From: Halostella pelagica
GTDB taxonomy: Archaea; Halobacteriota; Halobacteria; Halobacteriales; Natronoarchaeaceae
Direction: 5' to 3'
NCBI GenBank assembly: GCA_005954745.1
Contig: CP040678.1
Location: 62,001-126,000 of the forward strand
DNA: 64,000 nt
The notes below the pieces were generated by a model, which saw only the letters and a list, made by a program, of their open reading frames with translations, searched no databases and was not told the DNA's origin. A program made the translations under genes and the position numbers. Below, piece by piece: positions 35,866 through 45,481 of this stretch. The first letter of the stretch is position 1; each line of letters starts with the position of its first letter.

Positions 35866-36949
35866 CGTCGCTCACCCCCAGCGACGACGCCTCGCCCGTC
35901 GACCCCGCGTCGCGCTCCCCGTTCGGATCGGCTCCGTCCATCGTATCCGACTCGCTCGCGTCCTCCCGGAGCGCGGACGGGTCGCGCCCGTCGCCGTAGT
36001 ACACGCACGACGCCGTGTGGTCGTCCCCGTCGACCGCTTCCAGAGGGGGCTGTCCGTCCGTACTGCACTCCTCGACCGCGTGCGGGCAGCGCGGATGGAA
36101 CCGGCATCCGGACGGCGGGTCCGTCGGGTCCGGGAACGACCCGTCGATCGGTTTCGAATCCCGGCCGCGCCGCGGGAGACAGTCAAGCAACGCGCGGGTG
36201 TACGGGTGTGCCGGACGGTCGAAGATGTCGACGACGTCGCCTCGCTCCATCACCTTCCCGGCGTAGAGTACGACGACCCGGTCCGCGATCTGAGCGACGA
36301 CGCCGAGGTCGTGTGTGACGAACACGATAGCCATCCCGTGTTCGTCCTGAAGGTCCTGGAGCAGTCGTAGGATGCCGGCCTGCGTCGTCACGTCGACCGC
36401 CGTCGTCGGTTCGTCGGCGACCAGCACGTCGGGGTCCGACGCGAGCGCCATCGCGATGACGGCCCGCTGTTTCATGCCGCCGGAGAACTCGTGGGGGTAC
36501 TCGTCGACTCGCTCCGCCGGGTTCGGGATCCCCACCCGGTCGAGCAGGCGCACCGCGCGTCGCCGCGCGTCCGACCGGGACACATCGCGGTGAATCCGGA
36601 TCGACTCGACGAGTTGCTGTCCGACGGTGTAGACCGGATCGAGCGCGCCCTGTGGGTTCTGGAACACGTGGGCGATCCGGTCGCCTCTGACCGACCGGAG
36701 TTCGCGTTCGGACGCGGCCAGCAGGTCCTGCCCGTCGAACCGGATCGTCCCGTCCAACTTCGCCGGCGGCGACGGAACGAGACGGGTGAACGACTCGCAA
36801 GCGACGGTTTTCCCGGACCCGCTCTCGCCGACCAGACAGACCGTCTCCCCTCGGCGAACGTCCACGTCGAACCCGTCGAGGGCCGTGACGGTGCCGCGGT
36901 CGGTGTCGAAGGTGACTGAAAGGTCAGACACCGAGAGCAGCGGGGCCAT
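35858..36949 (-). CDS. dppD: Dipeptide/oligopeptide ABC transporter ATPase (DppD/OppD type)
   Basis: The second ATPase of the importer. The 363-residue protein has Walker A GESGSGKT, signature FSGGMKQR, Walker B VLVADEPTT and the family Cys motif CRFHPRCPHAVEEC. The start codon follows the dppC stop without a gap (36949/36950) and the end overlaps dppF, so translation is coupled. Peptide specificity is inferred from the family; nickel import is an alternative. Confidence 0.92.
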   Translation of the reverse strand: MAPLLSVSDLSVTFDTDRGTVTALDGFDVDVRRGETVCLVGESGSGKTVACESFTRLVPSPPAKLDGTIRFDGQDLLAASERELRSVRGDRIAHVFQNPQGALDPVYTVGQQLVESIRIHRDVSRSDARRRAVRLLDRVGIPNPAERVDEYPHEFSGGMKQRAVIAMALASDPDVLVADEPTTAVDVTTQAGILRLLQDLQDEHGMAIVFVTHDLGVVAQIADRVVVLYAGKVMERGDVVDIFDRPAHPYTRALLDCLPRRGRDSKPIDGSFPDPTDPPSGCRFHPRCPHAVEECSTDGQPPLEAVDGDDHTASCVYYGDGRDPSALREDASESDTMDGADPNGERDAGSTGEASSLGVSDDE

Positions 36950-38140
36950 CTACGTCTCACCCCGCGGGTCGAGAACGTCTCGAAGCGTGTCCCCGACGAC
37001 GTTGAGCGCGATCACGGTCGAGGAGAGCAGAACGACCGGGAACAGCCAGACCCACCACTTCGCCATCGGCGACAGCGCCGCAAGCGGTGGCATCCCGCCT
37101 GCCGTCCTGAACCCGTTGCGGATCGTCTGTCCGAACGACGGGTACCACCGTCCGATGTCGCCGAGGCTGAGAAACGTGATCGCCGCCTCGATCAGGATCA
37201 GTTGCGGTACCTTCTGGGTAGCGCCGACCAGCACCGTGTTCGACACGTTCGGGAGAACGTGTCGTCGGAGGACGGTGAGATGGCCGACGCCGGCGCTTCT
37301 GGCCGCCTCGATGTACCCCTCCTCCCGACGCTGTAACGTTTCGCTCCGAACGAGTCGGGCCATGCTTCCCCAGCTTAACAGACTGAACACGACGGCGAGC
37401 AACAGCAAACTCCGCCCGTAGATGAAGATCAGGATCACGTAGATGACGAAGGCCGGAACCGACTGCTGGACGTCGACGTACCCCATCAGTAGGGTGTCGA
37501 CCCACCCGCCGACGTAGCCCGCGACGACGCCGACGGCCGTGGCGAGCGGCACCATGATCACCGTGGCGATCACGGCCATCTGAAGGCTCGTCCGCAGGCC
37601 CCAGAGGAGGAGCGTGTGCATGCTGTATCCCCGGTGAGCCGTACCGAGCGGGTAGTTAAGCGTCCCTCGACAGAACTCCTCGCCGCCGGACGTGACGACC
37701 GGCCCGATGCAGTCGTCCCCGGCCGGTGCAGTGATGAACGCCGGTGGCTGGTGTTCGATGTACAGGTTGAGTTGCGCCCGCTCGACCAGTATCGGGGCCA
37801 ACAGTGCGAGACTGACCACGACAGCGAGATAGCCGAGACAGACGACGGCGACCCTGTTGGACGCGAACCGGTCCCAGTAGCGGCGAGTCCGCGCCGGGTC
37901 CCGGACCAGCGGCGGAACGACGATGAACGCGAGCACGACGAGGCCCGCCCGGTACACCCAGGTCAGTCGGGACGGGAACATGAGAACGGCGTCGCCGTGT
38001 TCCCCGTAGTGCAGGCGGAGCGCCAGGAGGGCACCGAGCGAGAGGACCAGTCCGACGAACTGCCACGGGACCGACCACCCTCCGTCGCGGCTCTCCCAGT
38101 TGATCGACTCTATCGGGGGCGAATCGTTCTCGGAACTCAT
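36950..38140 (-). CDS. dppC: ABC transporter permease (DppC/OppC type)
   Basis: A 396-residue permease with about seven membrane segments. Three extra N-terminal hydrophobic stretches precede the transporter core. The ATPase-contact loop reads GYIEAARSAGVGHLTVLRRHVLPN. The large extracytoplasmic loop with two Cys (about 160-190) is long for DppC. It is first in the reverse-strand operon; its partner permease dppB is divergent across the tandem repeat region. Confidence 0.9.
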   Translation of the reverse strand: MSSENDSPPIESINWESRDGGWSVPWQFVGLVLSLGALLALRLHYGEHGDAVLMFPSRLTWVYRAGLVVLAFIVVPPLVRDPARTRRYWDRFASNRVAVVCLGYLAVVVSLALLAPILVERAQLNLYIEHQPPAFITAPAGDDCIGPVVTSGGEEFCRGTLNYPLGTAHRGYSMHTLLLWGLRTSLQMAVIATVIMVPLATAVGVVAGYVGGWVDTLLMGYVDVQQSVPAFVIYVILIFIYGRSLLLLAVVFSLLSWGSMARLVRSETLQRREEGYIEAARSAGVGHLTVLRRHVLPNVSNTVLVGATQKVPQLILIEAAITFLSLGDIGRWYPSFGQTIRNGFRTAGGMPPLAALSPMAKWWVWLFPVVLLSSTVIALNVVGDTLRDVLDPRGET

Positions 38141-38565
38141 GCGACGGTATACCCCTGAGACCGACCGGAGAACGGCCGAGTAGCGCCTGATCGAAATGCG
38201 CGTTGTTGGATGGCGAACGACCGGACCGAGTACGGTTGGATGGCGAACGACTGGCCGGAGTACAGTTGGATGGCGGACGACTGGCCGGAGTACAGTTGGA
38301 TGGCGGACGACTGGCCGGAGTACAGTTGGATGGCGGACGACTGGCCGGAGTACAGTTGGATGGCGGACGACTGGCCGGAGTACAGTTGGATGGCGGACGA
38401 CTGGACGGCGTTCGGGTGTTGACTGTGGAGGGGGGTCATCGTGGATGATTTCGGGTTCTGGCGGCAGTTATGCGGTGACTATGGTTATGTTAGCATTTCT
38501 CCACGAATCATTCATTAATTTTTTGTATTCTCTCCCTCACACTCGATCCGTCAGAGCCCTCCACA
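38141..38565. promoter_or_regulatory. Divergent dppC/dppB intergenic region
   Basis: 425 bases without a supported gene. About half is the 30-bp tandem repeat. The 3' part (38470-38530) is the most AT-rich stretch around, with ATTAATTTTTTGTAT at 38515-38529 as a likely TATA region about 40 bases before dppB. The dppC promoter must lie between the repeat and 38140. Confidence 0.6.
38206..38415. repeat. 30-bp tandem repeat, seven units
   Basis: Seven head-to-tail 30-base units; units 3-6 (38266-38385) are identical and the outer units diverge. Each unit begins TTGGATGGCGGACGACTGG and ends CCGGAGTACAG. As 30 is a multiple of three, several frames on both strands stay open across the array, giving apparent proteins such as a W-M-A-D-D-W-P-E-Y-S repeat. 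There is no spacer variation as in CRISPR. Near-identity implies recent expansion, so copy number should vary between strains. Confidence 0.95.
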
Positions 38566-39522
38566 ATGCCGCCCTGGAAACACGTCACGAAACGAGTCCT
38601 CTTCGCAGCGTTCGCCATGTATCTCGTCGTTTCGGTTACCTTCGGCCTCGTCGCGTTGACTGAGGACCCGAACGAGGCTCGGGTCGCCCATCAAGCCACC
38701 GAGGAGGCGAGTCCGGGTCAGGAGGAAGAAGCGGTCGAGGAAGCCCTCAGCGACTACCGGGAACGGAACAACCTGGACGACCCGATCACGGAGCGATACG
38801 TCCGCTGGGTGGTCGGCATCGCGACGTTAGACTGGGGGTATTCGACCACGCAGAACGCGCCCGTCACGGACGTGATACAGCGAACGCTTCCCGCGACAAT
38901 CGCGTACGTCCTGCCGGCGATGCTGTTCGCACTCGTTGGGGGTGTCGGACTCGGCGTGTTCTCAGCGATGAACGACGGGACGGTCATCGAGCGCTTCTCG
39001 ACCGGCGGGCTCTCGCTCGCGTACGGCGTCCCGAACTTCTGGTGGGCGCTCGTGATACCGATGGTCGCGCCGCGGTTTGTCGGCGACGCGCTGTCTTCTA
39101 TCCCCGAGTTCCAAACGATCGTCTTGCCGGCCGGCATCCTGGGCACGAGTCTCATGGCCGCCCAGCTCCGGTACGCGCGGGCGGAGTCGAACGAGTACGT
39201 CAACAGGGAGTTCGTTAAGCTTGTCCGCGCGAAAGGCGCCTCGAACGTCCGCGTTGGCCGCCATGTCCTCCGGAACGCGGCGCTCCCGTTGTTCTCGCTG
39301 TTTTTCGTCGAACTGCTGGGCGTCCTCGTCGTGAACGTCTTCGTCCTCGAACAGATCCTCCCGATCGGGGGGATCGGTGCCGTCGGTCTCCGGGCGATCA
39401 ACGACCGCGACATGGCGCTCATCATCGGCGTCGCGATAGTCACCGCCTTCGCGGGTATCGTCGGTAGCCTCGTTCAGGACCTCGCACACCTCTCTCTGGA
39501 CCCGCGGGTCGAGGCGGACTGA
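38566..39522 (+). CDS. dppB: ABC transporter permease (DppB/OppB type)
   Basis: A 318-residue permease with six membrane segments. The ATPase-contact loop is VKLVRAKGASNVRVGRHVLRN. A Glu-rich stretch (about 40-65) lies in the first periplasmic loop. It is transcribed away from dppC-D-F, whereas these families usually have B and C adjacent on one strand. It starts MPPWKHVTK after an AT-rich promoter. It most likely pairs with the reverse-strand DppC. Confidence 0.9.
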   Translation: MPPWKHVTKRVLFAAFAMYLVVSVTFGLVALTEDPNEARVAHQATEEASPGQEEEAVEEALSDYRERNNLDDPITERYVRWVVGIATLDWGYSTTQNAPVTDVIQRTLPATIAYVLPAMLFALVGGVGLGVFSAMNDGTVIERFSTGGLSLAYGVPNFWWALVIPMVAPRFVGDALSSIPEFQTIVLPAGILGTSLMAAQLRYARAESNEYVNREFVKLVRAKGASNVRVGRHVLRNAALPLFSLFFVELLGVLVVNVFVLEQILPIGGIGAVGLRAINDRDMALIIGVAIVTAFAGIVGSLVQDLAHLSLDPRVEAD

Positions 39523-39633
39523 TAGGGGCGGTGGTAACTGTGTCCCGGTAGTCGCCGACGCGGCCCGCCGAACTACTGAACTGGCATCCAACAGGCCCTA
39601 TGAGTCGGAAAACGGACGGCGGACTCGGCCAGC

Positions 39634-40932
39634 TTACTCCGTTGCGCGCTCGACGAGGGCGGACGCTCGCCGCTCGGCCCGTTCTACGACTGCCGCCTCG
39701 TCGACGGTCAGCACGTCGCGGTCCCGCATGAGCACCTCGCCGTCACAGACCGTGTGTCGAACGTCGCTGCCGGACGCGGCGTACGCGAGGTGGCTCACGA
39801 GGTCGTGGTGCGGCGTCAGATGCGGTGCCGACAGGTCCACGACCGCGAGATCGGCGTTCGCGCCGGCCTCGATCCGGCCGCTGTCGATGCCGAGCGCGGC
39901 CGCGCCGCCCCGGGTCGCCATCTCGACGACCCGCTCCGCGGGCACCGCGCTCGCGTCGTCAGTGGCGAGTTTCCCGACCATCGCGGCGTCGCGCATCTCG
40001 TCGAAGAGGTCGAGGTCGTTGTTCGAGGCCGCGCCGTCCGTGCCGAGGGCGACCGTGATCCCCGCGTCGACCATGCGCTGGACGGGCGCTATCCCGCTGG
40101 CGAGTTTCATGTTCGACGCCGGGCAGTGGACAACGGCGGTTCCCCGCTCCGCCAACAGTTCGATCTCCGTCCCGTCGACGTGGACGCCGTGGGCGACGAA
40201 GTCCTCCGGCCCGAGCATCCCGTGGTCGTCGGCGTAGGCGAGCGGTCGCTCTCCCCGCTCCTCGACGATAGGGTCGACCTCGTCAGTCGTCTCGTTGGCG
40301 TGGTAGTGGAGTGGAATTCCGGACTCGCGGGCGCGGTCGGTGTACTCGGACAGATACTCGTCGGCGACCGTCGTCAGACTGTGGGGCATCACGGCCGTCG
40401 AAACGCGGCCGTCCGCCGCACCGTTGTACTCCTCGGCGATGTCCAGACACTCCTCGAAATCCGCGATGGCGACCTCCTCGTCCTTTCCCACCGTGACCAC
40501 GCCGTGGCCGACCAGAGCGCGCATTCCCGACTCGTCGACGGCGTCGACTATCTCCGGGACTTCGAAGTACATGTCGCCGAAGGCGGTCGTCCCGGACCTG
40601 ATCATCTCTACGATGCCGAGATCCGCCCCGGCGCGGATGTCCTCGGCCTGAAGGGCACCCTCGACCGGCCAGATGTCTTCCTGCAGCCAGGCGTCGAGCG
40701 GTTTATCGTCGGCGTACCCGCGGAGGAGCGTCATCGAGACGTGCGTGTGAGCGTTCACCAGGCCCGGGATCACGAGGCCGCCGCTCGCGTCGAGTCGGTC
40801 GTCGGGGTCCTCGCCGACATCCTCGCCCACCGCCAGTATTTCACCGGCATCCCGGTCGACGAGTACGTCCGCGCGCCTCACTGTCATATCTGGACGGAGC
40901 ACTGACCCGTCCGAGACCAGCATGGTGGTCAT
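39634..40932 (-). CDS. mtaD: 5'-methylthioadenosine/S-adenosylhomocysteine deaminase-type amidohydrolase
   Basis: Deaminates SAH, MTA or related adenosines, feeding purine and methionine salvage. The 432-residue protein starts MTTMLVSDG at 40932; an ATG nine bases downstream is an alternative. The metal site shows in [25 protein letters not shown] and [12 protein letters not shown], with His and Asp ligands in the order of the MtaD/TrzN/SsnA branch. It complements AhcY at 31677. Single gene, divergent from the SpoIIM-like gene. Confidence 0.9.
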   Translation of the reverse strand: MTTMLVSDGSVLRPDMTVRRADVLVDRDAGEILAVGEDVGEDPDDRLDASGGLVIPGLVNAHTHVSMTLLRGYADDKPLDAWLQEDIWPVEGALQAEDIRAGADLGIVEMIRSGTTAFGDMYFEVPEIVDAVDESGMRALVGHGVVTVGKDEEVAIADFEECLDIAEEYNGAADGRVSTAVMPHSLTTVADEYLSEYTDRARESGIPLHYHANETTDEVDPIVEERGERPLAYADDHGMLGPEDFVAHGVHVDGTEIELLAERGTAVVHCPASNMKLASGIAPVQRMVDAGITVALGTDGAASNNDLDLFDEMRDAAMVGKLATDDASAVPAERVVEMATRGGAAALGIDSGRIEAGANADLAVVDLSAPHLTPHHDLVSHLAYAASGSDVRHTVCDGEVLMRDRDVLTVDEAAVVERAERRASALVERATE

Positions 40933-41050
40933 ACCGTGGGGTTTCCGGTCCTGTGGCGTCAATCTACCGGGTCCACGTCGGCCGGTTCGCTCACTGAACG
41001 TCGGACGCGTGCGACCGGGGTTTATTTTCCCGGGCTCCGTCGTCGTTCGT

Positions 41051-41629
41051 ATGCAGTTCCAGTGGCTCAGTTTGGCGCTTCGAGAACACCGTCGGTATCT
41101 ACTGGTCTCGGTCGGCCTGTTCCTCCTCGGGACCGTCGTGGGCGTCGGGCTGGTCGCTCGCGGCGTCGACCTCTTGGCCGAACTCGAACTGGACTCTCTC
41201 CAACAGGTGTTTCCCGCGGAGCCGACCGTCTCGTTCATCCTCGTGAACAACACGCGGGCATTTCTCGTCTTTCTCGTCGGCGCACTTTCGCTCGGCCTGA
41301 TCACGGTTCTCGGACTAGTGGTCAACGGTGTCCTCCTCGGCTACGTCGGCGCGCTTGCGGCGGGCAACGAGGGTATCGGCTTCGTCGTCCTCGCCATTGC
41401 CCCCCACGGGATCCTCGAACTCCCCGCGCTGTTTGCCGCCAGCGCGGTCGCGTTCCGCGTCGTCGCGCGGGCCGGTGCGAGGATCGCTGGCCGACGCTCC
41501 ACCGTCATGTCCGGCGACGAGTGGCGGCGGACCGCCGGGTTCGTTGCGGCGGCCTGGGTGGTCCTCGCCGTCGCCGCGTTCGTCGAGATATACGTCACTT
41601 TCGGGCTGGTCGAGGCGCTGTACGGGTAG
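41051..41629 (+). CDS. SpoIIM-like (DUF95) membrane protein
   Basis: A 192-residue protein with about four membrane segments. The region [33 protein letters not shown] followed by [10 protein letters not shown] matches the stage II sporulation protein M family, which is widespread in archaea without sporulation. It begins with the ATG at 41051. Role unknown in archaea. It ends 41 bases before hisG and may be co-transcribed. Confidence 0.85.
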   Translation: MQFQWLSLALREHRRYLLVSVGLFLLGTVVGVGLVARGVDLLAELELDSLQQVFPAEPTVSFILVNNTRAFLVFLVGALSLGLITVLGLVVNGVLLGYVGALAAGNEGIGFVVLAIAPHGILELPALFAASAVAFRVVARAGARIAGRRSTVMSGDEWRRTAGFVAAAWVVLAVAAFVEIYVTFGLVEALYG

Positions 41630-41670
41630 CGAACGAAAAGCAGTTCCACGCGGACCTCGTTGACCCGACC

Positions 41671-42528
41671 ATGCGCATCGCCGTGCCGAACAAGGGTCGT
41701 CTCCACGAACCCACTATCGAGTTGCTCGAACGCGCCGGTCTCCACGTCGTCGACGGCGCGGACCGAAAACTGTACGCCGATACGGTCGACCCGGACGTGA
41801 CGCTACTGTTCGCCCGGGCCGCGGACATCCCGGAGTACGTCAGCGACGGCGCGGCCGACGTGGGCATCACGGGCCTCGACCAGGTTCGCGAGGCAGAGCC
41901 CGGAAACGTGGTCGAACTCCTCGACCTGGAGTTCGGCCGCTGTCGCCTCGTCCTCGCCGCGCCGCGCGACGGGACGATCGAGTCCGTCGACGACCTGGAG
42001 GGCGGCACCGTCGCGACTGAGTTCCCCAACGTCGCCCGGACGTACTTCGAGACGACGGGCGTTTCGCCGGACATCGTCGAGGTTACCGGTGCGACGGAAC
42101 TCACTCCGCACGTCGATATGGCCGACGCCATTATCGACATCACATCGACGGGGACGACGCTCAAGGTGAACAACCTCGCCATCATCGACGAAGTGCTTTC
42201 CAGTTCCGTCCACCTGATCGCGCGCGACGACGTGCTTGACGACCCGAAAGTCGAGCAGACGGAGACCGCGTTCCAGTCCGTTCTCTCCGCGGACGGCAAG
42301 CGCTACCTGATGATGAACGCCCCGCAGGACCGCCTCGACGAGGTGCGCGACGTGATCCCGGGCCTCGGCGGCCCGACCGTGATGGACATCGCGGACGAGA
42401 ACGGCGGCGAGAAGGTCGCTGTCCACGCCGTCGTCGACGAAAGCGACGTGTTCGAGACGATCACGGAAGTGAAAGAACAGGGCGCGAGCGGCATTCTCGT
42501 GACGGAGATCGAGCGGCTGGTCGAATAG
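41671..42528 (+). CDS. hisG: ATP phosphoribosyltransferase, long form
   Basis: First step of histidine synthesis: ATP plus PRPP gives phosphoribosyl-ATP. The 285-residue protein has the N-terminal block [11 protein letters not shown], the PRPP loop region [21 protein letters not shown] and a C-terminal regulatory (HisG_C) domain from about residue 205, which marks the histidine-inhibited long form that does not need HisZ. Other his genes are not in the window. Confidence 0.95.
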   Translation: MRIAVPNKGRLHEPTIELLERAGLHVVDGADRKLYADTVDPDVTLLFARAADIPEYVSDGAADVGITGLDQVREAEPGNVVELLDLEFGRCRLVLAAPRDGTIESVDDLEGGTVATEFPNVARTYFETTGVSPDIVEVTGATELTPHVDMADAIIDITSTGTTLKVNNLAIIDEVLSSSVHLIARDDVLDDPKVEQTETAFQSVLSADGKRYLMMNAPQDRLDEVRDVIPGLGGPTVMDIADENGGEKVAVHAVVDESDVFETITEVKEQGASGILVTEIERLVE

Positions 42529-42567
42529 CTCCGCCGACCCGGACGGTATCGGTCCGCCCGCACAGCG

Positions 42568-42939
42568 TCACGTCGGTGCCGTCCCGAGCAAGCCGACCAG
42601 GTTCACGAGCGTGATTCCGGCGATCACGGTCACCGTGTAGTGGATGACGGCGACCAGTCCTGCGAGCCGGTAGTTCAGCCGATACGCGCTCCGAATGGCG
42701 AGGTAATCACCGAACATCGTAACGCCGATCGTGATCGCCGGCCCGTACTGCTGGAGCAGCACGGAAGCGGCGGCGGGGACCGGTCCGACGAGCAGGGCCC
42801 GCCGCGCCGATACCTCCCCGAGAACGTACCGCGCGGCGATATGCGCGGTCACTGAATAGCCGAGTGCGAATATCAGAAAGGTCCCGACGTATGCCACCAG
42901 CGTTCCGCCGGCCGGATCCAACTGTGCGACGAATGCCAT
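42568..42939 (-). CDS. Haloarchaeal membrane protein, unknown function
   Basis: A 123-residue protein with three to four hydrophobic segments (about 12-35, 48-65, 68-85, 95-118). It begins MAFVAQLDPAGGTL. No charged motif suggests a transport or enzyme function. It lies 39 bases downstream of tbp on the same strand and may be expressed with it. Confidence 0.7.
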   Translation of the reverse strand: MAFVAQLDPAGGTLVAYVGTFLIFALGYSVTAHIAARYVLGEVSARRALLVGPVPAAASVLLQQYGPAITIGVTMFGDYLAIRSAYRLNYRLAGLVAVIHYTVTVIAGITLVNLVGLLGTAPT

Positions 42940-42978
42940 GTCGACCGATCGGAGTCCGACAGGTAGTGCGTACCGATC

Positions 42979-43539
42979 TTACTCCAGCAGACCGAGGTCC
43001 TCGAGTCGAGAGACGATCTTGTCGACCGCGTGTTCGGCGTCTTCTGGCTTTTTGCCGCCGGTGATGACGAGCTTCCCGCTGCCGAACAGGAGCGCGACGA
43101 CCTCGGGCTCGTCGAGGCGGTAGACGAGACCCGGGAACTGCTCGGGTTCGTATTCGATGTTTTCGAGACCGAGACCGATCGCGATAGCGTTGAGGTTGAG
43201 ATTACGACCGAGGTCCGCGCTCGTGACGATGTTCTGGACGACGATCTCGGGGTCTTCGTTGACGTTGATCTCCAGTTCGCGGAGCTTGTCGAAGACGATA
43301 CGGAGACTCTCGTGGACGTCGTCAGTCGACTTCGCGCCAGTACAGACGATCTTGCCGGACCGGAAGATGAGAGCGGCGGATTTGGGGTCCTGCGTTCGGT
43401 AGACGAGACCGGGGAACTGCTCGGGGTCGTAGTCGGCCCCTTCCAGGTCCATCGCGACGCTCTGCAGATCCAGTTCCTGCCCGATACCCGTCGAGGCTAC
43501 CACGTTTTCGATATTAATGGTTTCCTTGGGATCAGTCAT
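42979..43539 (-). CDS. tbp: TATA-box-binding protein
   Basis: The general transcription factor that bends the TATA box and recruits TFB. The 186-residue protein is a perfect two-repeat saddle: EQFPGLVYR occurs in both halves (about residues 40-48 and 131-139), each followed by a lost/gained charged strand. It is very acidic. Haloarchaea often carry several tbp genes; this one has a strong own promoter and looks like a main-type TBP. Confidence 0.96.
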   Translation of the reverse strand: MTDPKETINIENVVASTGIGQELDLQSVAMDLEGADYDPEQFPGLVYRTQDPKSAALIFRSGKIVCTGAKSTDDVHESLRIVFDKLRELEINVNEDPEIVVQNIVTSADLGRNLNLNAIAIGLGLENIEYEPEQFPGLVYRLDEPEVVALLFGSGKLVITGGKKPEDAEHAVDKIVSRLEDLGLLE

Positions 43540-43566
43540 GAGTCGACTTAAAAGACGTATTTAAGG

Positions 43567-43574
43567 TTTATAAA
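43567..43574 (-). promoter_or_regulatory. TATA box of tbp
   Basis: TTTATAAA lies 28-35 bases before the ATG at 43539. Two more T/A-rich hexamers (CTTAAATA, CTTTTAAG) follow closer to the start, so alternate use or TBP autoregulation is conceivable. Confidence 0.7.
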
Positions 43575-43655
43575 GGTTGGTGCCGTCCGCAGACAGGTCG
43601 TCCACGAGACACACCGAATGGGCCGTTTATACCGATCCAATCGACCAAATACGCT

Positions 43656-43733
43656 ACACTGTCGGCCGTACGTCAGTGACGAGATCCGACACCCTGGTGT
43701 CGACAGTCGTCATGGGTCTCCGTCCGACAGTGT
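43656..43733 (+). repeat. Dispersed hairpin repeat, copy D
   Basis: A 78-base element with ends ACACTGTCGG (43656-43665) and CCGACAGTGT (43724-43733), a compensating A/T change at both ends. The core GTGACGAGATCCGAC is followed by a perfect hairpin CGACACC-CT-GGTGTCG (43687-43702). It sits between divergent tbp and trmG10. Confidence 0.85.
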
Positions 43734-43756
43734 GAAACAGTACGCTCGCCAGTATC

Positions 43757-43770
43757 AGCCGACAGTATCA
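43757..43770 (+). repeat. Isolated right-arm fragment of the dispersed repeat
   Basis: AGCCGACAGTATCA matches the right arm of copy A in 12 of 14 bases, without a left partner. It ends 27 bases before the GTG start of trmG10, the place expected for a TATA box. Confidence 0.55.
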
Positions 43771-43796
43771 TTGTCGGGCCACCCGGACCCTCTGTC

Positions 43797-44849
43797 GTGT
43801 ACGTCCTCGAACTCGGCGGTGAAGACGACGCGTTCGCGGCCCGCGAGGCTGCGAGCGCTGCCGCTGACGTCTCGATCGTCGGACCTGGTCTCGCCACCGC
43901 GCCGGCGATCAACCGCGACCGCGTCCGGACGCTCGCCTACACGCACCGAGCGAGTGAGATGATCGGCCGCGCGGACGCGACGGTCGACGGCGCTCGCGCA
44001 CTGCTCTCGGCGTCGACGCTCGACCGCCAGGGGACCGTCGCCGTCCGCGCACGAGACGTTCGCGGGAGCGCCGATATCGACACGCAGGCCGTCGAACGCG
44101 AACTCGGCGACGTGCTCGTCGACCGGGGGTTCACGATAGACCTCGACGACCCCGACCACGAAATCCGTGCGGTGTTCGCCCGCGGCGAACCGTCGGGTGA
44201 CGTCGACGCCGACCCCGCAGATACATCGATTCTGGGCTGGCTCGCCGCCGAGAGCCGGCGGGATTACGGCGAACGCAAACCGACCGACCGCGCCTTCTTT
44301 CAGCCCGGGAGCATGGACCCGCTGCTCGCCAGAGCACTCGTAAACATCGCTGGCGCGGCACCCGGCCGGACGATCCTCGACCCGATGTGCGGAACTGGCG
44401 GCGTCCTCGTCGAAGCGGGTCTCGTCGGCGCGCGCGTTCTCGGTAGCGACGCGCAGGCGCGGATGGTTCGAGGGTCCCGCGACAACCTGGCTCAGTTTCT
44501 CGGCACTGACGGCGATTACGGAGTCGTCCGCGGCGACGCCACTCGGTTACCGTTTGCCGGTGACGCCACTAACAGCGACGAAGATGCCTCATCGAACTCA
44601 CGGAGTTGGCCCGTAGACGGCGTGGTCTTCGACGCGCCCTACGGCCGCCAGTCGAAGATCGCCGCTCACGACCTGGATGACCTGGTCGCCGGCGCGCTGG
44701 CGGAGGCGCGCAGGCTCGCGCCCCGGACGGTGATGGTCGCTGATCGTTCGTGGGCCGGTACCGCCCGCGAGGTGGGCTGGGAGATCGAATCGTCGTTCGA
44801 GCGCCGCGTCCACCGGTCGCTGACGCGGCACGTGCTGGTGTTAGAGTAG
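43797..44849 (+). CDS. trmG10: tRNA (guanine-10-N2)-dimethyltransferase
   Basis: Methylates the exocyclic amine of G10 in tRNA. The 350-residue protein starts at a GTG (43797) and has an N-terminal THUMP-type RNA-binding half. The C-terminal methyltransferase has the SAM motif ILDPMCGTGG and the catalytic DAPYGR motif (D-P-P-Y class). The region PGSMDPLLARALVNIAG joins them, typical of Trm11/TrmG10. It ends in a nine-base overlap with the convergent membrane gene. Confidence 0.92.
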   Translation: MYVLELGGEDDAFAAREAASAAADVSIVGPGLATAPAINRDRVRTLAYTHRASEMIGRADATVDGARALLSASTLDRQGTVAVRARDVRGSADIDTQAVERELGDVLVDRGFTIDLDDPDHEIRAVFARGEPSGDVDADPADTSILGWLAAESRRDYGERKPTDRAFFQPGSMDPLLARALVNIAGAAPGRTILDPMCGTGGVLVEAGLVGARVLGSDAQARMVRGSRDNLAQFLGTDGDYGVVRGDATRLPFAGDATNSDEDASSNSRSWPVDGVVFDAPYGRQSKIAAHDLDDLVAGALAEARRLAPRTVMVADRSWAGTAREVGWEIESSFERRVHRSLTRHVLVLE

Positions 44850-45248
44850 GCGGTCGCACAACCACTTTCGGCCGGCGACGACGGCACCGACGAGGAGTCC
44901 GGTGAGCCAGGCCCCGAGGACGACGGTCCTGTCGGCCGTCAGTTGGTTCGACCCGGTGGCACCGAGCAGAAGGAGCGTGACGAACCAACTCGTCAGCGAA
45001 AATGACCAGATCTGGCCGTACGAGACGGGGATACGTTCCGTCGAGGCGAGGACGCCGACGACGAACCCGGGTGCAAACACCAACACACCTGCTATCCAGG
45101 GAGGCTGTCCGGCATCGAGAAGATGGGACCCGACGACTCCCATCGGCAGGGAGAGCAGGAGCGTCGCCCCGACGACGACCCCGGCCCGCTCCAGTCGCGC
45201 GGGAAGCGAGGCGTCCTCTGAGCTCTCGGTGACGGCGTTTTCAGTCAT
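44841..45248 (-). CDS. Four-segment membrane protein, unknown function
   Basis: A 135-residue protein from the ATG at 45246-45248 (MTENAVTESSED). A charged N-terminus precedes four hydrophobic helices (about 20-43, 50-70, 78-100, 108-127). Its 3' end overlaps trmG10 on the other strand by nine bases. No family is recognised. Confidence 0.7.
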   Translation of the reverse strand: MTENAVTESSEDASLPARLERAGVVVGATLLLSLPMGVVGSHLLDAGQPPWIAGVLVFAPGFVVGVLASTERIPVSYGQIWSFSLTSWFVTLLLLGATGSNQLTADRTVVLGAWLTGLLVGAVVAGRKWLCDRLL

Positions 45249-45481
45249 GCACCCTCCCGGGGAGAACGATCGACGGGGTCTGACGGACTCTCGACATGGT
45301 TCGGCTTGGCGGATGCTTCTGATAAGTGTATCCCCCATGAAACTAACAGGCGACACCGCATGTCACGGGACGAGTCGTCGCACAACCGCCTCGTCCGCCC
45401 CGTGTCGTCTGGTCAGGTCACGAGGGGTCTGGCCGCGGTTCGGTACAAAAAGGTGTAGACGCGGATCGATCGTCGACCCGC

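Noticed and set aside
38206-38415. CRISPR array
   Set aside because: Units abut directly and are near-identical; there are no unique spacers or cas genes.
38137-38439. Reverse-strand reading of the tandem array as a repeat protein
   Set aside because: Open frames are a side effect of a 30-base unit; no frame has supporting codon bias or ribosome site. The plus-strand peptide is kept only as a possibility.
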